A stretch of 64,000 bases of DNA from Thermus brockianus. GTDB taxonomy: Bacteria; Deinococcota; Deinococci; Deinococcales; Thermaceae. Of the stretch, positions 46,161 through 54,338 are shown in pieces. The position numbers and the translations under genes are program-made. The first letter of the stretch is position 1. Each line of letters starts with the position of its first letter. The stretch is taken from assembly GCF_021462505.1 (NCBI RefSeq), contig NZ_JAKEDV010000005.1, forward strand, positions 62,001 to 126,000, written 5' to 3'. Under the pieces are notes generated by a model. That model ran no database searches. It was not told the origin of the DNA and was given only the letters and a program-made list of their open reading frames with translations.

Positions 46161-47489
46161 CTACCGTACCTCCCTTAGCGCCCCCGTGAGGCGGAAGTTC
46201 ACCAGGCTGATGGCCACGGTGATGGCGAAGATGAGGAGGCTAATGGCCGCCCCCAGGCCGTAGGCCGACTGCCCTTCGGCGCTAAAGGCCGTCTTGTAGG
46301 CCCAGGAGATGAGGATGTCCGTGGCCTGGGCCGTGGCCATCCTTCCCTCCTGGGCGGGACCGCCCCCCGTGAGGAGGTAGATGATGTAGAAGTTGTTGAA
46401 GTTGAAGGCGAAGGAGGAGAGCAGGATGGGCACCATGGGCTTTTCCAGAAGGGGCAGGGTGATGCCCCAAAGGGCCTGCCAGGGGGTGGCCCCGTCCACT
46501 TTGGCCGCCTCGTAAAGCTCGTCGGGGATGGTGGAGAGGGCGCCCAAGGTGGCGGTCATCATGTAGGGGAAGCCCAGCCAAAGGTTCACCAGGAGGATGG
46601 CCACCTTGGCCCAGTCGGGGTCGTTGAGCCAGGGGATGGGGTAGACGCCCAGGACCCCGAGAAGCCGGTTGATGGCCCCGAAGTTGTAGTTCAAAAGGGC
46701 TACCCAGACCTGCACGGTGATGACCCCGGGCAGGGCCCAGGAGACGATGAGGACCGTGCGGTAGAAGTTGCGAAGCTTTAGGCCCTTGTTGTTCAGGACA
46801 AGGCCCAGGATGAGCCCAAGGAGGGCGTTCAAAACCACGGTGCTCCCGGCGAAAATCACGTTCCACACGAAGACCGGCAGGAGGGCTTGGCTCGCTTGGG
46901 AAAAGATGAAGGCGAAGTTCCTTAGGCCCACGAAGCGGAAGGCGTTCACCTTGGCCACGAACTCCGCCCGGAAGGGAGGGGTGCGGTCCAGGACCAGGGT
47001 GTTCCCCTCCGCCTCCAGGATCCGCGCCCGCCCCCGGTGCCCATCGGCGTAGACCTCCACGGGCTCGCCCTGGCAGGGGTCGCAGCGGAGGGCCTCGGCC
47101 ACAGGGGCTTCCAGAACGAGCCTCTGGCCTTCCTGCTCCAGCACCCGGGTTTCCGTGGAACGGTCGGGGAAGCCGTTTTTCTGCCCCGAGTAGTCCGTGA
47201 AGGCCAGGTAGACCGTGAGGCCGATGGGGTAGAGGGTGAAGACCAAAAGGAAGGAGAGGGCGGGCAGGAAGTAATACCAGTCGGAAAGCCAGGGGAAGAG
47301 TCGCCCCAAGACCACGGCCCCCGGCAGGAGGACCAGGAGGGCCAAGGCCAGGATGGTCCAGCCCGGGGGGGCCAGGTAGGCCTCGAGGGCCAGGTACCCC
47401 AGAATTCCGACCCCCGTGGCCAGGAGGAGGAGGCCCAAAAGGAGCCCTAGGGCCAGGAGGAAACCTTTTAGACCCGGTGGGTGTTTCAT
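46161..47489 (-). CDS. malF: Maltodextrin ABC transporter permease MalF
   Basis: 442 residues. Extra N-terminal helices at about 8-35 and 44-63 precede the core. A loop at about 100-188 between the helix ending YLAFTDYSG and the segment FRFVGLRNFAFIF takes the place of the E. coli MalF P2 domain but is shorter; it contains a CDPC pair at 136-139. The EAA loop YEAAKVDGATPWQALWGITLPLLEKP is near 330-355. TATCTT (47496-47501, minus) lies 6 nt before the ATG, just after a hairpin, so malF can be expressed separately from malE. Confidence 0.93.
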   Translation of the reverse strand: MKHPPGLKGFLLALGLLLGLLLLATGVGILGYLALEAYLAPPGWTILALALLVLLPGAVVLGRLFPWLSDWYYFLPALSFLLVFTLYPIGLTVYLAFTDYSGQKNGFPDRSTETRVLEQEGQRLVLEAPVAEALRCDPCQGEPVEVYADGHRGRARILEAEGNTLVLDRTPPFRAEFVAKVNAFRFVGLRNFAFIFSQASQALLPVFVWNVIFAGSTVVLNALLGLILGLVLNNKGLKLRNFYRTVLIVSWALPGVITVQVWVALLNYNFGAINRLLGVLGVYPIPWLNDPDWAKVAILLVNLWLGFPYMMTATLGALSTIPDELYEAAKVDGATPWQALWGITLPLLEKPMVPILLSSFAFNFNNFYIIYLLTGGGPAQEGRMATAQATDILISWAYKTAFSAEGQSAYGLGAAISLLIFAITVAISLVNFRLTGALREVR

Positions 47490-47495
47490 GGCTAA

Positions 47496-47533
47496 AAGAT
47501 ACCCCCCACGGGGGAGGATGGTCCCGTGGGGGG
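47496..47533 (-). terminator. malE-malF intergenic hairpin and following -10 box
   Basis: A perfect 11-bp stem: CCCCCCACGGG (47502-47512 on the plus strand) with CCCGTGGGGGG (47523-47533), 10-nt loop. On the minus strand the sequence after the stem is TATCTTTT. It lies 14 bp after the malE stop and may partly terminate transcription or protect malE mRNA. TATCTT is also placed as a -10 box for malF. Confidence 0.65.
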
Positions 47534-47547
47534 GCGGGCATGGATCC

Positions 47548-48744
47548 TTACTTGCCGATGGCCTTCTTGATCTCGGCCACCATGTCCTCCACGATCTTCT
47601 TCACGTTGGCGTCGGGCCGCTGGATGGCCAGGCTAATGGCGTTCCCCCAGGGGCCCCAGACCTTGCCCATCTCGGGGATGTTGGGCATGGGGGTGCCCAG
47701 GGCGAAGACCTTGGAGAAGCCGGCCACCACCGGGTCTTTCTCCAGGGTCTTGGCGGCGCTCTTGGACACGGGGATGCGCCCACCCGCCCGGTTGAAGGAG
47801 ACCAGGTTCTTGCCGGTGATCAGGGTCTTGGCGAAGTTGACGGCGGCGGTCTTGTTCTTGGAGTAGGCGTTCACCACCACGCCCTGGACCCCAAGGAAGG
47901 GCCCCCAGGGGTTCTTGGCCCCGGGCGGGGTGGGGAAGGGGGCGATGCCGAAGTCAATCTTGGCCTTCTTGTAGTCTCCAAGCGCCCAAGGCCCGTTGAT
48001 GATCATGGCCAAAGCCCCGTCCTTGAAGGCCCCATCCGCCACGCCGTAGTCCACCCCTTCGGGCACGAGGTTGTAGCGGAAGCGGAGGTCCTTGATGAAT
48101 TGGAGCGCCTTCTCCCCCACCTCACCCCCGATGAGGAGCCTGCTCGGGTCCAGGTTGCCCTTAGCGTCCTTGCCGAAGACGTTATCCGCTCCAAAGGCCT
48201 TGAAGAAGCCAAAGTTGAAGTAGGGGTCGCCGATGTTGTAAAGGAAGCCGAAGGTGGAGCCGGTGGTGAGCTTTTGCGCCAGGCTCAAGAACTCTTCCCA
48301 GGTCTTGGGGGCTTCCTTCACGTACTTCTTGTTGTAGATGAGGGCCACGCTCTCGGCGAAGGCGGGCAGGCCCATGAGCTTGCCCCCAAAGGTGAAGGCC
48401 TCCACCGCCACGGGTTGCAGGTCAGCGAGGTAGCTTTGCGTCACGTACTTGCCCATGGGCTCCAGCACCCCCGCCTGGGCCATCTCCCCGAGCCAGTCGT
48501 GGGGGATGGAGACCAAAAGGTCCGCCGCTTGCCCTTGGGGGGCGCCCAGGATGAACTTCTGCTTGATATCCCCGAAGGGGACCTCCACCACCTCCACCTT
48601 GGTGCCGGAGGTCTTCTCAAAGGCCTGGGCTTGGGCCTTGAGCCATTCCAGTTCGGGGCCGCCAAAGTGGGTCCAGACCTTGATCTTCCCCTGGGCCAGG
48701 GCCAGGGAGAGTCCGAGGGCCAAAACCGCCAAAAGCTTCCTCAT
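47548..48744 (-). CDS. malE: Maltose/maltodextrin-binding protein
   Basis: 398 residues, signal peptide MRKLLAVLALGLSLALAQG cleaved near residue 18. The mature part closely follows the MalE pattern: KIKVWTHFGGPELEWLKAQA, ADLLVSIPHDWLGEMAQAG, GLPAFAESVALIYNKKYV, ALAMIINGPWALGDY and PMPNIPEMGKVWGPWGNA. It delivers maltodextrins to MalF and MalG. First gene of malE-malF-malG-amylase. GGAGGTGGG precedes the ATG. An inverted repeat sits between the predicted promoter and the start. Confidence 0.96.
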   Translation of the reverse strand: MRKLLAVLALGLSLALAQGKIKVWTHFGGPELEWLKAQAQAFEKTSGTKVEVVEVPFGDIKQKFILGAPQGQAADLLVSIPHDWLGEMAQAGVLEPMGKYVTQSYLADLQPVAVEAFTFGGKLMGLPAFAESVALIYNKKYVKEAPKTWEEFLSLAQKLTTGSTFGFLYNIGDPYFNFGFFKAFGADNVFGKDAKGNLDPSRLLIGGEVGEKALQFIKDLRFRYNLVPEGVDYGVADGAFKDGALAMIINGPWALGDYKKAKIDFGIAPFPTPPGAKNPWGPFLGVQGVVVNAYSKNKTAAVNFAKTLITGKNLVSFNRAGGRIPVSKSAAKTLEKDPVVAGFSKVFALGTPMPNIPEMGKVWGPWGNAISLAIQRPDANVKKIVEDMVAEIKKAIGK

Positions 48745-48766
48745 AATCCCACCTCCGGGCGCGTGG

Positions 48767-48780
48767 TAGCGTTTCCGCTA
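48767..48780. promoter_or_regulatory. Putative operator of the maltodextrin operon
   Basis: TAGCG-TTTC-CGCTA: 5-bp arms and a 4-bp centre, 22 bp upstream of the malE ATG and downstream of the predicted transcription start. It resembles LacI/GalR-family operators in size and position but differs from the site before sugar importer 1. Confidence 0.5.
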
Positions 48781-48807
48781 AAGGTTTTGTCCGCGCCCTC
48801 CACTTCA

Positions 48808-48835
48808 AGCATACTCCTTTGGGGAGGGGCGCAAG
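48808..48835 (-). promoter_or_regulatory. Possible malE promoter
   Basis: Minus-strand TATGCT (48808-48813) with CTTGCG 16 bp upstream (48830-48835). Matches to consensus are moderate. Transcription would start near 48801, giving a leader of about 57 nt that contains the putative operator. Confidence 0.4.
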
Positions 48836-48838
48836 TCC

Positions 48839-49870
48839 CTAATGGAGGGCCCTGAGCACCTCAAAGGCGATGAGGGCCAGGATGGCCACCTCCACCGCCT
48901 GGGTGCGCAGGTGGGCCACCTCCTCCGTCACCATGGCGTAGGTGGCCTCGAGGACCCTGAGCTTTTCCTCCACGCTCCTTTCCAGCTCGTGGGCCCCGTA
49001 GAGCTCCAAAGCGGCGCGGTAAATCTTGGCGTAGAAGAGGTCCTCCGTGATGCGGAGCGCCCCCTCCATGCGCGCCCGCACGTCGGCGATCTCCGCATGG
49101 CGGGCCATGAGGCGGCGCCTTAGGCGCTGCAGTTTGCCGTAGCCCCAAAGCCCCCGGTGCTTGAGTACCTCGGGCACCGCCTCCAGCTCCTCCGTCAGCA
49201 CCCGGTCGTAGTAGGAGAGCTCCAAAAGCTGGGCGTGGACGAACTCCACCAGGTCCGCCACGTCCCAGATGCCCTCCGAGTCCAGGATGAGCACCCGGTC
49301 AAAGCCCAGGAGGGCCAGGTCCTCCGTGGAGTAGCTGTAGCGGTAGCGCTCCATCTCCCGGCGCACCTCGGGGGCGAACTCCTCCTGGGCGCCCATCCAG
49401 AGGGGGGTGAGGTCCACGGGCGGCTCGTGGGCCTTGGCCCCCTCGAGGCCCAGGGCGTGGTAGACGGCGAACTCCTCGGAAAGCCGCTTTTCCTCGGGGC
49501 GGAGGAGGGCTCCTTGCAGGTAGGGCTCAAGGGCGGCGAGCTCCGCCAGGAAAAAGCCATCCCAGAAGGGAAGCTCGGGGATCTTGAGCCCCTTTTCCAA
49601 AAAGACCTCCCAGGGCACCCGCTCCCCCAGGTGGATGCGGAAGGAAAGGGAAACCACCCCGAACTCGTAAAGCCGGGCGGCAAGGAGGCCGGAAAGCCCC
49701 TCCACGCTCCTCACACCAAGCTCCACCTCCGCCGGGGGGTTTTGGAAGCGCACCGCCCCAAGCCGGGCCCGGGAGAGGCGGAGCCGGGGGGTGGAGAGCC
49801 GGGAGAGGTCTATCTCGTCCGCCAGGTCAAAGAGGCGGTAGAGGGCGATGTGGGGGGAAAGGAGGTTCAT
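48839..49870 (-). CDS. RMD1/DUF155-like protein (tentative)
   Basis: 343 residues. The central part YSYSTEDLALLGFDRVLILDSEGIWDVADLVEFVHAQLLELSYYDRVL and a C-terminal hydrophobic helix (VEVAILALIAFEVLRALH) resemble the RMD1/DUF155 family found in mitochondria and some bacteria, whose function is poorly known. The resemblance is by pattern only. Two long helices rich in charged residues (about 215-315) may form a coiled coil. It overlaps the end of rdgB by 4 bp and so is translated with it. Confidence 0.5.
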   Translation of the reverse strand: MNLLSPHIALYRLFDLADEIDLSRLSTPRLRLSRARLGAVRFQNPPAEVELGVRSVEGLSGLLAARLYEFGVVSLSFRIHLGERVPWEVFLEKGLKIPELPFWDGFFLAELAALEPYLQGALLRPEEKRLSEEFAVYHALGLEGAKAHEPPVDLTPLWMGAQEEFAPEVRREMERYRYSYSTEDLALLGFDRVLILDSEGIWDVADLVEFVHAQLLELSYYDRVLTEELEAVPEVLKHRGLWGYGKLQRLRRRLMARHAEIADVRARMEGALRITEDLFYAKIYRAALELYGAHELERSVEEKLRVLEATYAMVTEEVAHLRTQAVEVAILALIAFEVLRALH

Positions 49871-50478
49871 TCCAGCTTGGAAACCTCCCTGGGGGGTGGC
49901 CCCTCCTTGTACGCTTCCAGAAGGGCTTTAAGGGCCTTTCCCCGGTGGGAGTAGCGGGCCTTTTCCTCCGGATCCATCTCGGCGAAGGTCTTCCCCGCCT
50001 CGGGGACGTAGAAGAGGGGGTCGTAGCCGAAGCCCTTCTCCCCCCTGGGGGCTTCCAGGATGTACCCCTCCACGCTCCCCTCGTAGGCCTCCGCATGCCC
50101 GTCGGGATAGGCCAGGACCAGGACGGCCACGAAGCGGGCCTTGCGCTCCTCCCCCTTCAGGTGGCGCATCCTTTCCAGGAGGTAGACGTTCCGCTCCCGG
50201 TCGGTTTCCTTGCCCCCGTAGCGGGCGGAGTAGACCCCCGGTTCTCCACCCAGGGCGTAGACCTCGAGGCCCGAGTCGTCCGCCAAGGCGGGAAGCCCCG
50301 TGGCCTTGGCCACGTGGGCGGCCTTGAGGAGGGCGTTGTCCAGGAAGGTGGCCCCTTCCTCCTTGGGCATGCGCAAGGGGAAGTCGGCCAAGGAGAGGAG
50401 GGTCCAGCCCAAGGGGGCAAGCCCCTCCTTAAGCTCCCGCACCTTGCCGGGGTTGGAGGTGGCGAGGACGAGGCGCAT
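49867..50478 (-). CDS. rdgB: dITP/XTP pyrophosphatase (RdgB/HAM1)
   Basis: 203 residues. Removes deaminated purine nucleoside triphosphates. N-terminal signature MRLVLATSNPGKVRELKEGL, the catalytic LPALADDSGLEVYALGGEPGVYSARY region, and FGYDPLFYVPE plus KARYSHRGKAL near the C-terminus. Length is normal. TATCCT (50486-50491, minus) lies 7 nt before the ATG and shares its last T with the TGA stop of the upstream LOG gene. Confidence 0.96.
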   Translation of the reverse strand: MRLVLATSNPGKVRELKEGLAPLGWTLLSLADFPLRMPKEEGATFLDNALLKAAHVAKATGLPALADDSGLEVYALGGEPGVYSARYGGKETDRERNVYLLERMRHLKGEERKARFVAVLVLAYPDGHAEAYEGSVEGYILEAPRGEKGFGYDPLFYVPEAGKTFAEMDPEEKARYSHRGKALKALLEAYKEGPPPREVSKLE

Positions 50479-50483
50479 CCTTT

Positions 50484-51128
50484 TCAGGATACTCCCTTTA
50501 GGGCGGCCACCACCTCCTCGGGGGCGTCCAAGAGGGTGAGGAGGTGGTAGTCCTTGGGGTCTATGGCCCCCTGCTCCTTCAAGAAGGCCATCCAGGAAAG
50601 AAGGCCCTGCCAGTAGGCCCGGTCCAGGGCGAAGACGGGAAAAGGGTGGACCTTTTCCGTCTGGATGAGGACCAAGACCTCGGAAAGCTCGTCCAGGGTG
50701 CCAAACCCCCCGGGCAGGAAAACGAAGGCGTGGGCGTAGCGCACGAAAAGCACCTTGCGCACGAAGAAGTAGCGCAAGGAGAGGGCGTGGGTCTGGTAGG
50801 GATTGGGCTTTTGCTCGTGGGGGAGCTCTATGTTGAGCCCCACGCTCACCCCTCCCGCCTCGTAGGCCCCCCGGTTCACCGCCTCCATCACCCCGGGCCC
50901 GCCCCCCGTGACCACCCCGTAGCCCGCCTCGGCCAGGGCCTTCCCCAGGCGGTAGCCGAGGGCGTAGGCGGGGTGGTCCTCGCCGAAGCGGGCGGAGCCG
51001 AAGACGGAGACCAAGGGCACCTCAATCTCCGAAAGCGTTTCAAAGCCCTCCACGAACTCCGCCAGGATGCGGAAAAGCCGCCAGGCGTCCTCGTGGTGGA
51101 GCTGGTCTATGAGGGGTTTCTTGGGCAT
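50484..51128 (-). CDS. LOG-family protein (TIGR00730 type)
   Basis: 214 residues with the nucleotide-binding signatures GGGPGVMEAVNRGA (near 77-90) and PGGFGTLDELSEVL (near 140-153). LOG proteins are either cytokinin-type nucleoside 5'-monophosphate phosphoribohydrolases or other nucleotide hydrolases; the natural substrate in bacteria is often unknown. Position next to rdgB is consistent with nucleotide clean-up. The murI stop TAG is the first half of a TAGGAT box 6 nt before its ATG. Confidence 0.9.
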   Translation of the reverse strand: MPKKPLIDQLHHEDAWRLFRILAEFVEGFETLSEIEVPLVSVFGSARFGEDHPAYALGYRLGKALAEAGYGVVTGGGPGVMEAVNRGAYEAGGVSVGLNIELPHEQKPNPYQTHALSLRYFFVRKVLFVRYAHAFVFLPGGFGTLDELSEVLVLIQTEKVHPFPVFALDRAYWQGLLSWMAFLKEQGAIDPKDYHLLTLLDAPEEVVAALKGVS

Positions 51129-51134
51129 GGCTTT

Positions 51135-51140
51135 ATCCTA
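51135..51140 (-). promoter_or_regulatory. Predicted -10 box of LOG gene, containing murI stop
   Basis: Minus-strand TAGGAT. TAG is the stop codon of murI (51138-51140); the box ends 6 nt before the LOG ATG at 51128. Confidence 0.45.
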
Positions 51141-51911
51141 AAGCTCTTCTAAGCTTACCCGGTAGAGGGTTTCCACCCTTTCCCCAAGCCGCTCCGCCAA
51201 GGCCTTGTAGCTTTCCGGGTCCCCGGTGACGTAATGGACCACCCTTCCCTGGCCTTCCGGGTTCAGAAGCCCCGCTTGGGCTAGGGCCTCCGCCACCTTC
51301 CTGGCCGTGGCCTCCGCGGAGTCAATGAGCTTTACCCCGGGGAGGACCTTCTCCAGGGTGCCTTTGAGGAAGGGGTAGTGGGTGCAGCCCAGGATCAGGG
51401 CCTCGAGGTCCTTGGGGGCTTCCTCCAGGTAGTGCCGGGCCACCAGGAGGGCCACGGGGTCGTCCCAAAGCCCCTCCTCCACCAAGGGGACGAAGAGGGG
51501 GCAGGCCTTGGCCCAGGCGAGGGGCAGGTACCGCCCGTAGGCCCCGCTTTCCACCGTGGCTTGGGTGCCGATGAGGCCCACCTTCCCGTAGCCCCGCGCC
51601 ACCTCCGCCGCCGGCTCCAGCACCCCGAAGACGGGGACGGAAAGGTCCTCGGCCAGGTCGGGAAGCGCGGCGGAGCTTGCCGTGTTGCAGGCCACCACCA
51701 GGGCCTTCACCCCTTGCCGGAGCAGGAAGCCCGCTATCTCCCAGGCGAAGCGGCGCACCATGGGAAGGGGCTTGCCCCCGTAGGGCACGCGGGCGGTGTC
51801 GCCGAAGTACAGAAAATCCTCCCGGGGAAGGGCTTGCCGCAGCGCCTTGAGCACCGTGAGCCCGCCCACCCCCGAGTCAAAGACGCCGATGGGGGCCTTG
51901 GGGTCCTTCAC
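51138..51911 (-). CDS. murI: Glutamate racemase
   Basis: 257 residues. Makes D-glutamate for peptidoglycan. The two catalytic cysteines are in VVACNTASS (near 73) and LGCTHYPF (near 184); [14 protein letters not shown] at 10-23 is the substrate loop. GTG start at 51911. TATGAT (51920-51925, minus) ends 8 nt before it, a likely leaderless promoter. First gene of murI-LOG-rdgB-RMD1-like, divergent from metK. Confidence 0.96.
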   Translation of the reverse strand: MKDPKAPIGVFDSGVGGLTVLKALRQALPREDFLYFGDTARVPYGGKPLPMVRRFAWEIAGFLLRQGVKALVVACNTASSAALPDLAEDLSVPVFGVLEPAAEVARGYGKVGLIGTQATVESGAYGRYLPLAWAKACPLFVPLVEEGLWDDPVALLVARHYLEEAPKDLEALILGCTHYPFLKGTLEKVLPGVKLIDSAEATARKVAEALAQAGLLNPEGQGRVVHYVTGDPESYKALAERLGERVETLYRVSLEEL

Positions 51912-51919
51912 GGCCCGCC

Positions 51920-51954
51920 ATCATACCTGGACGGGGGAAGGGGGGTGCTATACT
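51920..51954. promoter_or_regulatory. Divergent promoters of murI and metK
   Basis: Minus strand: TATGAT (51920-51925), 8 nt before murI. Plus strand: CTGGAC (51927-51932), a 16-bp spacer and extended -10 TGC-TATACT (51949-51954), giving a metK leader of about 40 nt. Confidence 0.55.
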
Positions 51955-51999
51955 ATCAGGGTTGCCCCGGAGGGGGCGGGTACAAAGGAGGTGCGCAAG

Positions 52000-53178
52000 T
52001 TGCGGCTGGTCACGTCCGAGTCGGTCACGGAAGGGCACCCGGATAAGCTGGCGGACCGGATCTCCGACGCCATCCTGGACGCCCTCATCGCCCAGGACAA
52101 GAAGGCCCGGGTGGCGGCGGAGACTTTGGTCACCACCGGGCTCGTTTTCGTGGCGGGGGAGATCACCACGGAAGGCTACGTGGACATCCCCAACCTGGTG
52201 CGCAAGACGGTGCGCGAGGTGGGGTACACCCGGGCCAAGTACGGCTTTGACGCGGACACCTGTGCCGTGCTCACCGCCATTGACGAGCAGTCCCCGGACA
52301 TCGCCGGGGGGGTCAACCTCTCCTACGAGTGGCGGGTGCTGAAGTCCACGGACCCCTTGGACCGCACCGGGGCGGGGGACCAGGGGCTCATGTTCGGGTA
52401 CGCCACCGACGAGACCCCCGAGCTCATGCCCCTCCCCATCACCCTGGCTCACCGCCTCACCATGCGGCTTGCGGAGGTGCGGAAGACCGGGCTCCTCCCC
52501 TACCTGCGCCCCGACGGCAAGGCCCAGGTCACCGTGGTCTACGAGGGGGACAAGCCCCTTTACGTGAAGACCGTGGTGGTTTCCGCCCAGCACTCCCCCG
52601 AGGTGGAGCAGGAGCAGCTTAGGGAGGACCTGATCCGCGAGGTGGTGCGCCAGGCCATCCCTCCGGAGTACCTGAAGGAGGGGGAAACGGAGTACCTCAT
52701 CAACCCCTCGGGCCGCTTCATCCTGGGGGGCCCCCACGCCGACACCGGCCTCACCGGGCGCAAGATCATCGTGGACACCTACGGGGGGGCGGTGCCCCAC
52801 GGGGGCGGGGCCTTCAGCGGCAAGGACCCCACCAAGGTGGACCGTTCCGCCAGCTACTACGCCCGCTACATGGCCAAGAACATCGTGGCGGCGGGGCTTG
52901 CCCGGAAGGCCTTGGTGGAGCTCGCCTACGCCATCGGCAAGGCCCGGCCGGTTTCCCTAAGGGTGGAAACCTTTGGCACCGGCATTTTGCCCGACGAGAA
53001 GCTCACGGAGATCGCCAAGAAGGTCTTTGACCCGAGGCCCTTGGCCATCATTGAGGAGCTGGACCTCCTCAGGCCCATCTACACCCCCACGAGCGCCTAC
53101 GGCCACTTCGGCCGCGCCGGCTTCCCCTGGGAGGAGACGGACCGGGTGGAGGCTTTGCGGCGGGAAGCGGGCCTTTAG
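52000..53178 (+). CDS. metK: S-adenosylmethionine synthase
   Basis: Makes SAM from methionine and ATP. 392 residues from a TTG at 52000. That start is chosen because AAAGGAGG (51984-51991) is 8 nt upstream; an in-frame GTG at 51991 overlaps this site, and an ATG at 51796 lies inside murI. Signatures: [20 protein letters not shown] at the start, [12 protein letters not shown] near 115-126 and [17 protein letters not shown] near 268-284. Full length for the family. The product feeds methylation, including MenG, and polyamine synthesis downstream of SpeA. A strong hairpin follows. Confidence 0.97.
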   Translation: MRLVTSESVTEGHPDKLADRISDAILDALIAQDKKARVAAETLVTTGLVFVAGEITTEGYVDIPNLVRKTVREVGYTRAKYGFDADTCAVLTAIDEQSPDIAGGVNLSYEWRVLKSTDPLDRTGAGDQGLMFGYATDETPELMPLPITLAHRLTMRLAEVRKTGLLPYLRPDGKAQVTVVYEGDKPLYVKTVVVSAQHSPEVEQEQLREDLIREVVRQAIPPEYLKEGETEYLINPSGRFILGGPHADTGLTGRKIIVDTYGGAVPHGGGAFSGKDPTKVDRSASYYARYMAKNIVAAGLARKALVELAYAIGKARPVSLRVETFGTGILPDEKLTEIAKKVFDPRPLAIIEELDLLRPIYTPTSAYGHFGRAGFPWEETDRVEALRREAGL

Positions 53179-53191
53179 GCGTTGCCTTGCG

Positions 53192-53219
53192 GGCCCCCCG
53201 GGACCTTGCCCGGGGGGCC
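53192..53219. terminator. Terminator hairpin between metK and the GGDEF gene
   Basis: GGCCCCCCGGG (53192-53202) pairs perfectly with CCCGGGGGGCC (53209-53219) around a 6-nt loop. No T tract on the plus side. It lies between convergent genes and touches the stop codon of the minus-strand gene, so it may serve both. Confidence 0.65.
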
Positions 53220-54295
53220 TAGCCGATCTCCACCCGGTTCTTGCCCTTCCGCTTGGCGCGGTAAAGGGCCTCGTCCGCCCGCTTGAGGAGGGAGAGAGGG
53301 GAGTCCGTGGGGGCGGCCTGGGCCACGCCGAAGCTGGCGGAAAGGCTAGGAACCGGGGGAACCTTGAGGGCCGCTACGCTTTGGCGGAGCCTTTCCGCCA
53401 GGGCCAGGGCCTGGGGGAGTTCGGTTTCCGGGAGGAGGACGGCGAACTCCTCGCCCCCTAAGCGCACCGCCCGGTCGCTTTGCCGGATGTGCCCTTCCAA
53501 GCACTCCGCCAAGGCCCGTAGCACCCGGTCCCCGGTCTCGTGGCCGAAGGTGTCGTTCACCGCCTTGAACCCGTCCAGGTCCAGGGTGATGAGGGCGAGG
53601 GGGCGGCCGTAGCGCTGAACCCGGAAAAGCTCCCTTTCCAGGATTAACTCCAGGTAGCGGCGGTTGCGCAGGCCCGTGAGGAAGTCGGTGTGGGCGTCCA
53701 GCTGGGCCTCGAGGTAGCCCTCCTTGATCCGGACCAGCATGTAGAGGAGGCCCACGTAGGCCAGGTTGGCCCCGAAGAACTGGGCCAGGGCGTTCAGGTG
53801 TTCCGGTTGGAGGTGGCCGCGGAAAGCCCCTAGGAGGGATAGGAGGAGGAGGGTGAGGAGGTAGAAAAGGGCCAGGCGCACCGCCTGCCGGGTTTGGAAG
53901 AAGAGGAGGCTGCTGAAGTAGACGAAGGGCACCCAGAAGGCGGCGGGGGAGAGGCCCATGGGGTTCGGGCGGAAGAGGAGCTGGTAGGCCAGGGTGGCCA
54001 GGAGGTACAGGGCGATGAGGGCGTGGGCGCCGGGCAGGACCCAGGAGGCGGAGCGGGGCCAGAACCAAAGGGAAGCGGCGAGGAGGGCGAAGCCCAGGGC
54101 CAAAACGGGCAGGAAGACCCGGTCCACGGGGTCCAGCCCTGCCCTTTGGGAGGTAAAAAGGGCCACCAGGGCGAGGATGGCCCCCAGGGGCAGAAGCCTG
54201 AGAGCCATCCTCCTCCGGAGGGGGTTTAAGGGGTCCAAAAGCTCGAGGGTGGGGTGCAAGCTAACCCCAATATACCGCTCCCTGGACAGGCCCAT
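53219..54295 (-). CDS. Membrane diguanylate cyclase (GGDEF)
   Basis: 358 residues. About six membrane helices in residues 30-190, then a GGDEF domain with the active-site variant GGEEF at 280-284. Asp and Asn of the metal/GTP site are present in LDLDGFKAVNDTFGHETGD. An inhibitory I-site RQSD (271-274) lies five residues before GGEEF, so the enzyme should be active and feedback-inhibited by cyclic di-GMP. The sensory input is unknown. An alternative start at 54208 (MALRLLPLGA) has GGAGGAGG immediately before it. It lies downstream of speA on the same strand. Confidence 0.92.
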   Translation of the reverse strand: MGLSRERYIGVSLHPTLELLDPLNPLRRRMALRLLPLGAILALVALFTSQRAGLDPVDRVFLPVLALGFALLAASLWFWPRSASWVLPGAHALIALYLLATLAYQLLFRPNPMGLSPAAFWVPFVYFSSLLFFQTRQAVRLALFYLLTLLLLSLLGAFRGHLQPEHLNALAQFFGANLAYVGLLYMLVRIKEGYLEAQLDAHTDFLTGLRNRRYLELILERELFRVQRYGRPLALITLDLDGFKAVNDTFGHETGDRVLRALAECLEGHIRQSDRAVRLGGEEFAVLLPETELPQALALAERLRQSVAALKVPPVPSLSASFGVAQAAPTDSPLSLLKRADEALYRAKRKGKNRVEIG

Positions 54296-54338
54296 GCCCC
54301 CATCCTGCCAGGACCCCCCTTAACGGGGCCTTAACGCC

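Noticed and set aside
51949-51955. TATACTA as a shared -10 for metK and murI
   Set aside because: murI has a better box (TATGAT, 51920-51925) at 8 nt from its start, so the plus-strand box probably serves only metK.
51955-51999. SAM riboswitch before metK
   Set aside because: The leader from the predicted start is only about 40 nt, too short for any known SAM riboswitch, and no conserved core is visible.
53192-53219. Operator palindrome after metK
   Set aside because: A perfect 11-bp stem with a 6-nt loop between convergent genes is better explained as a terminator.
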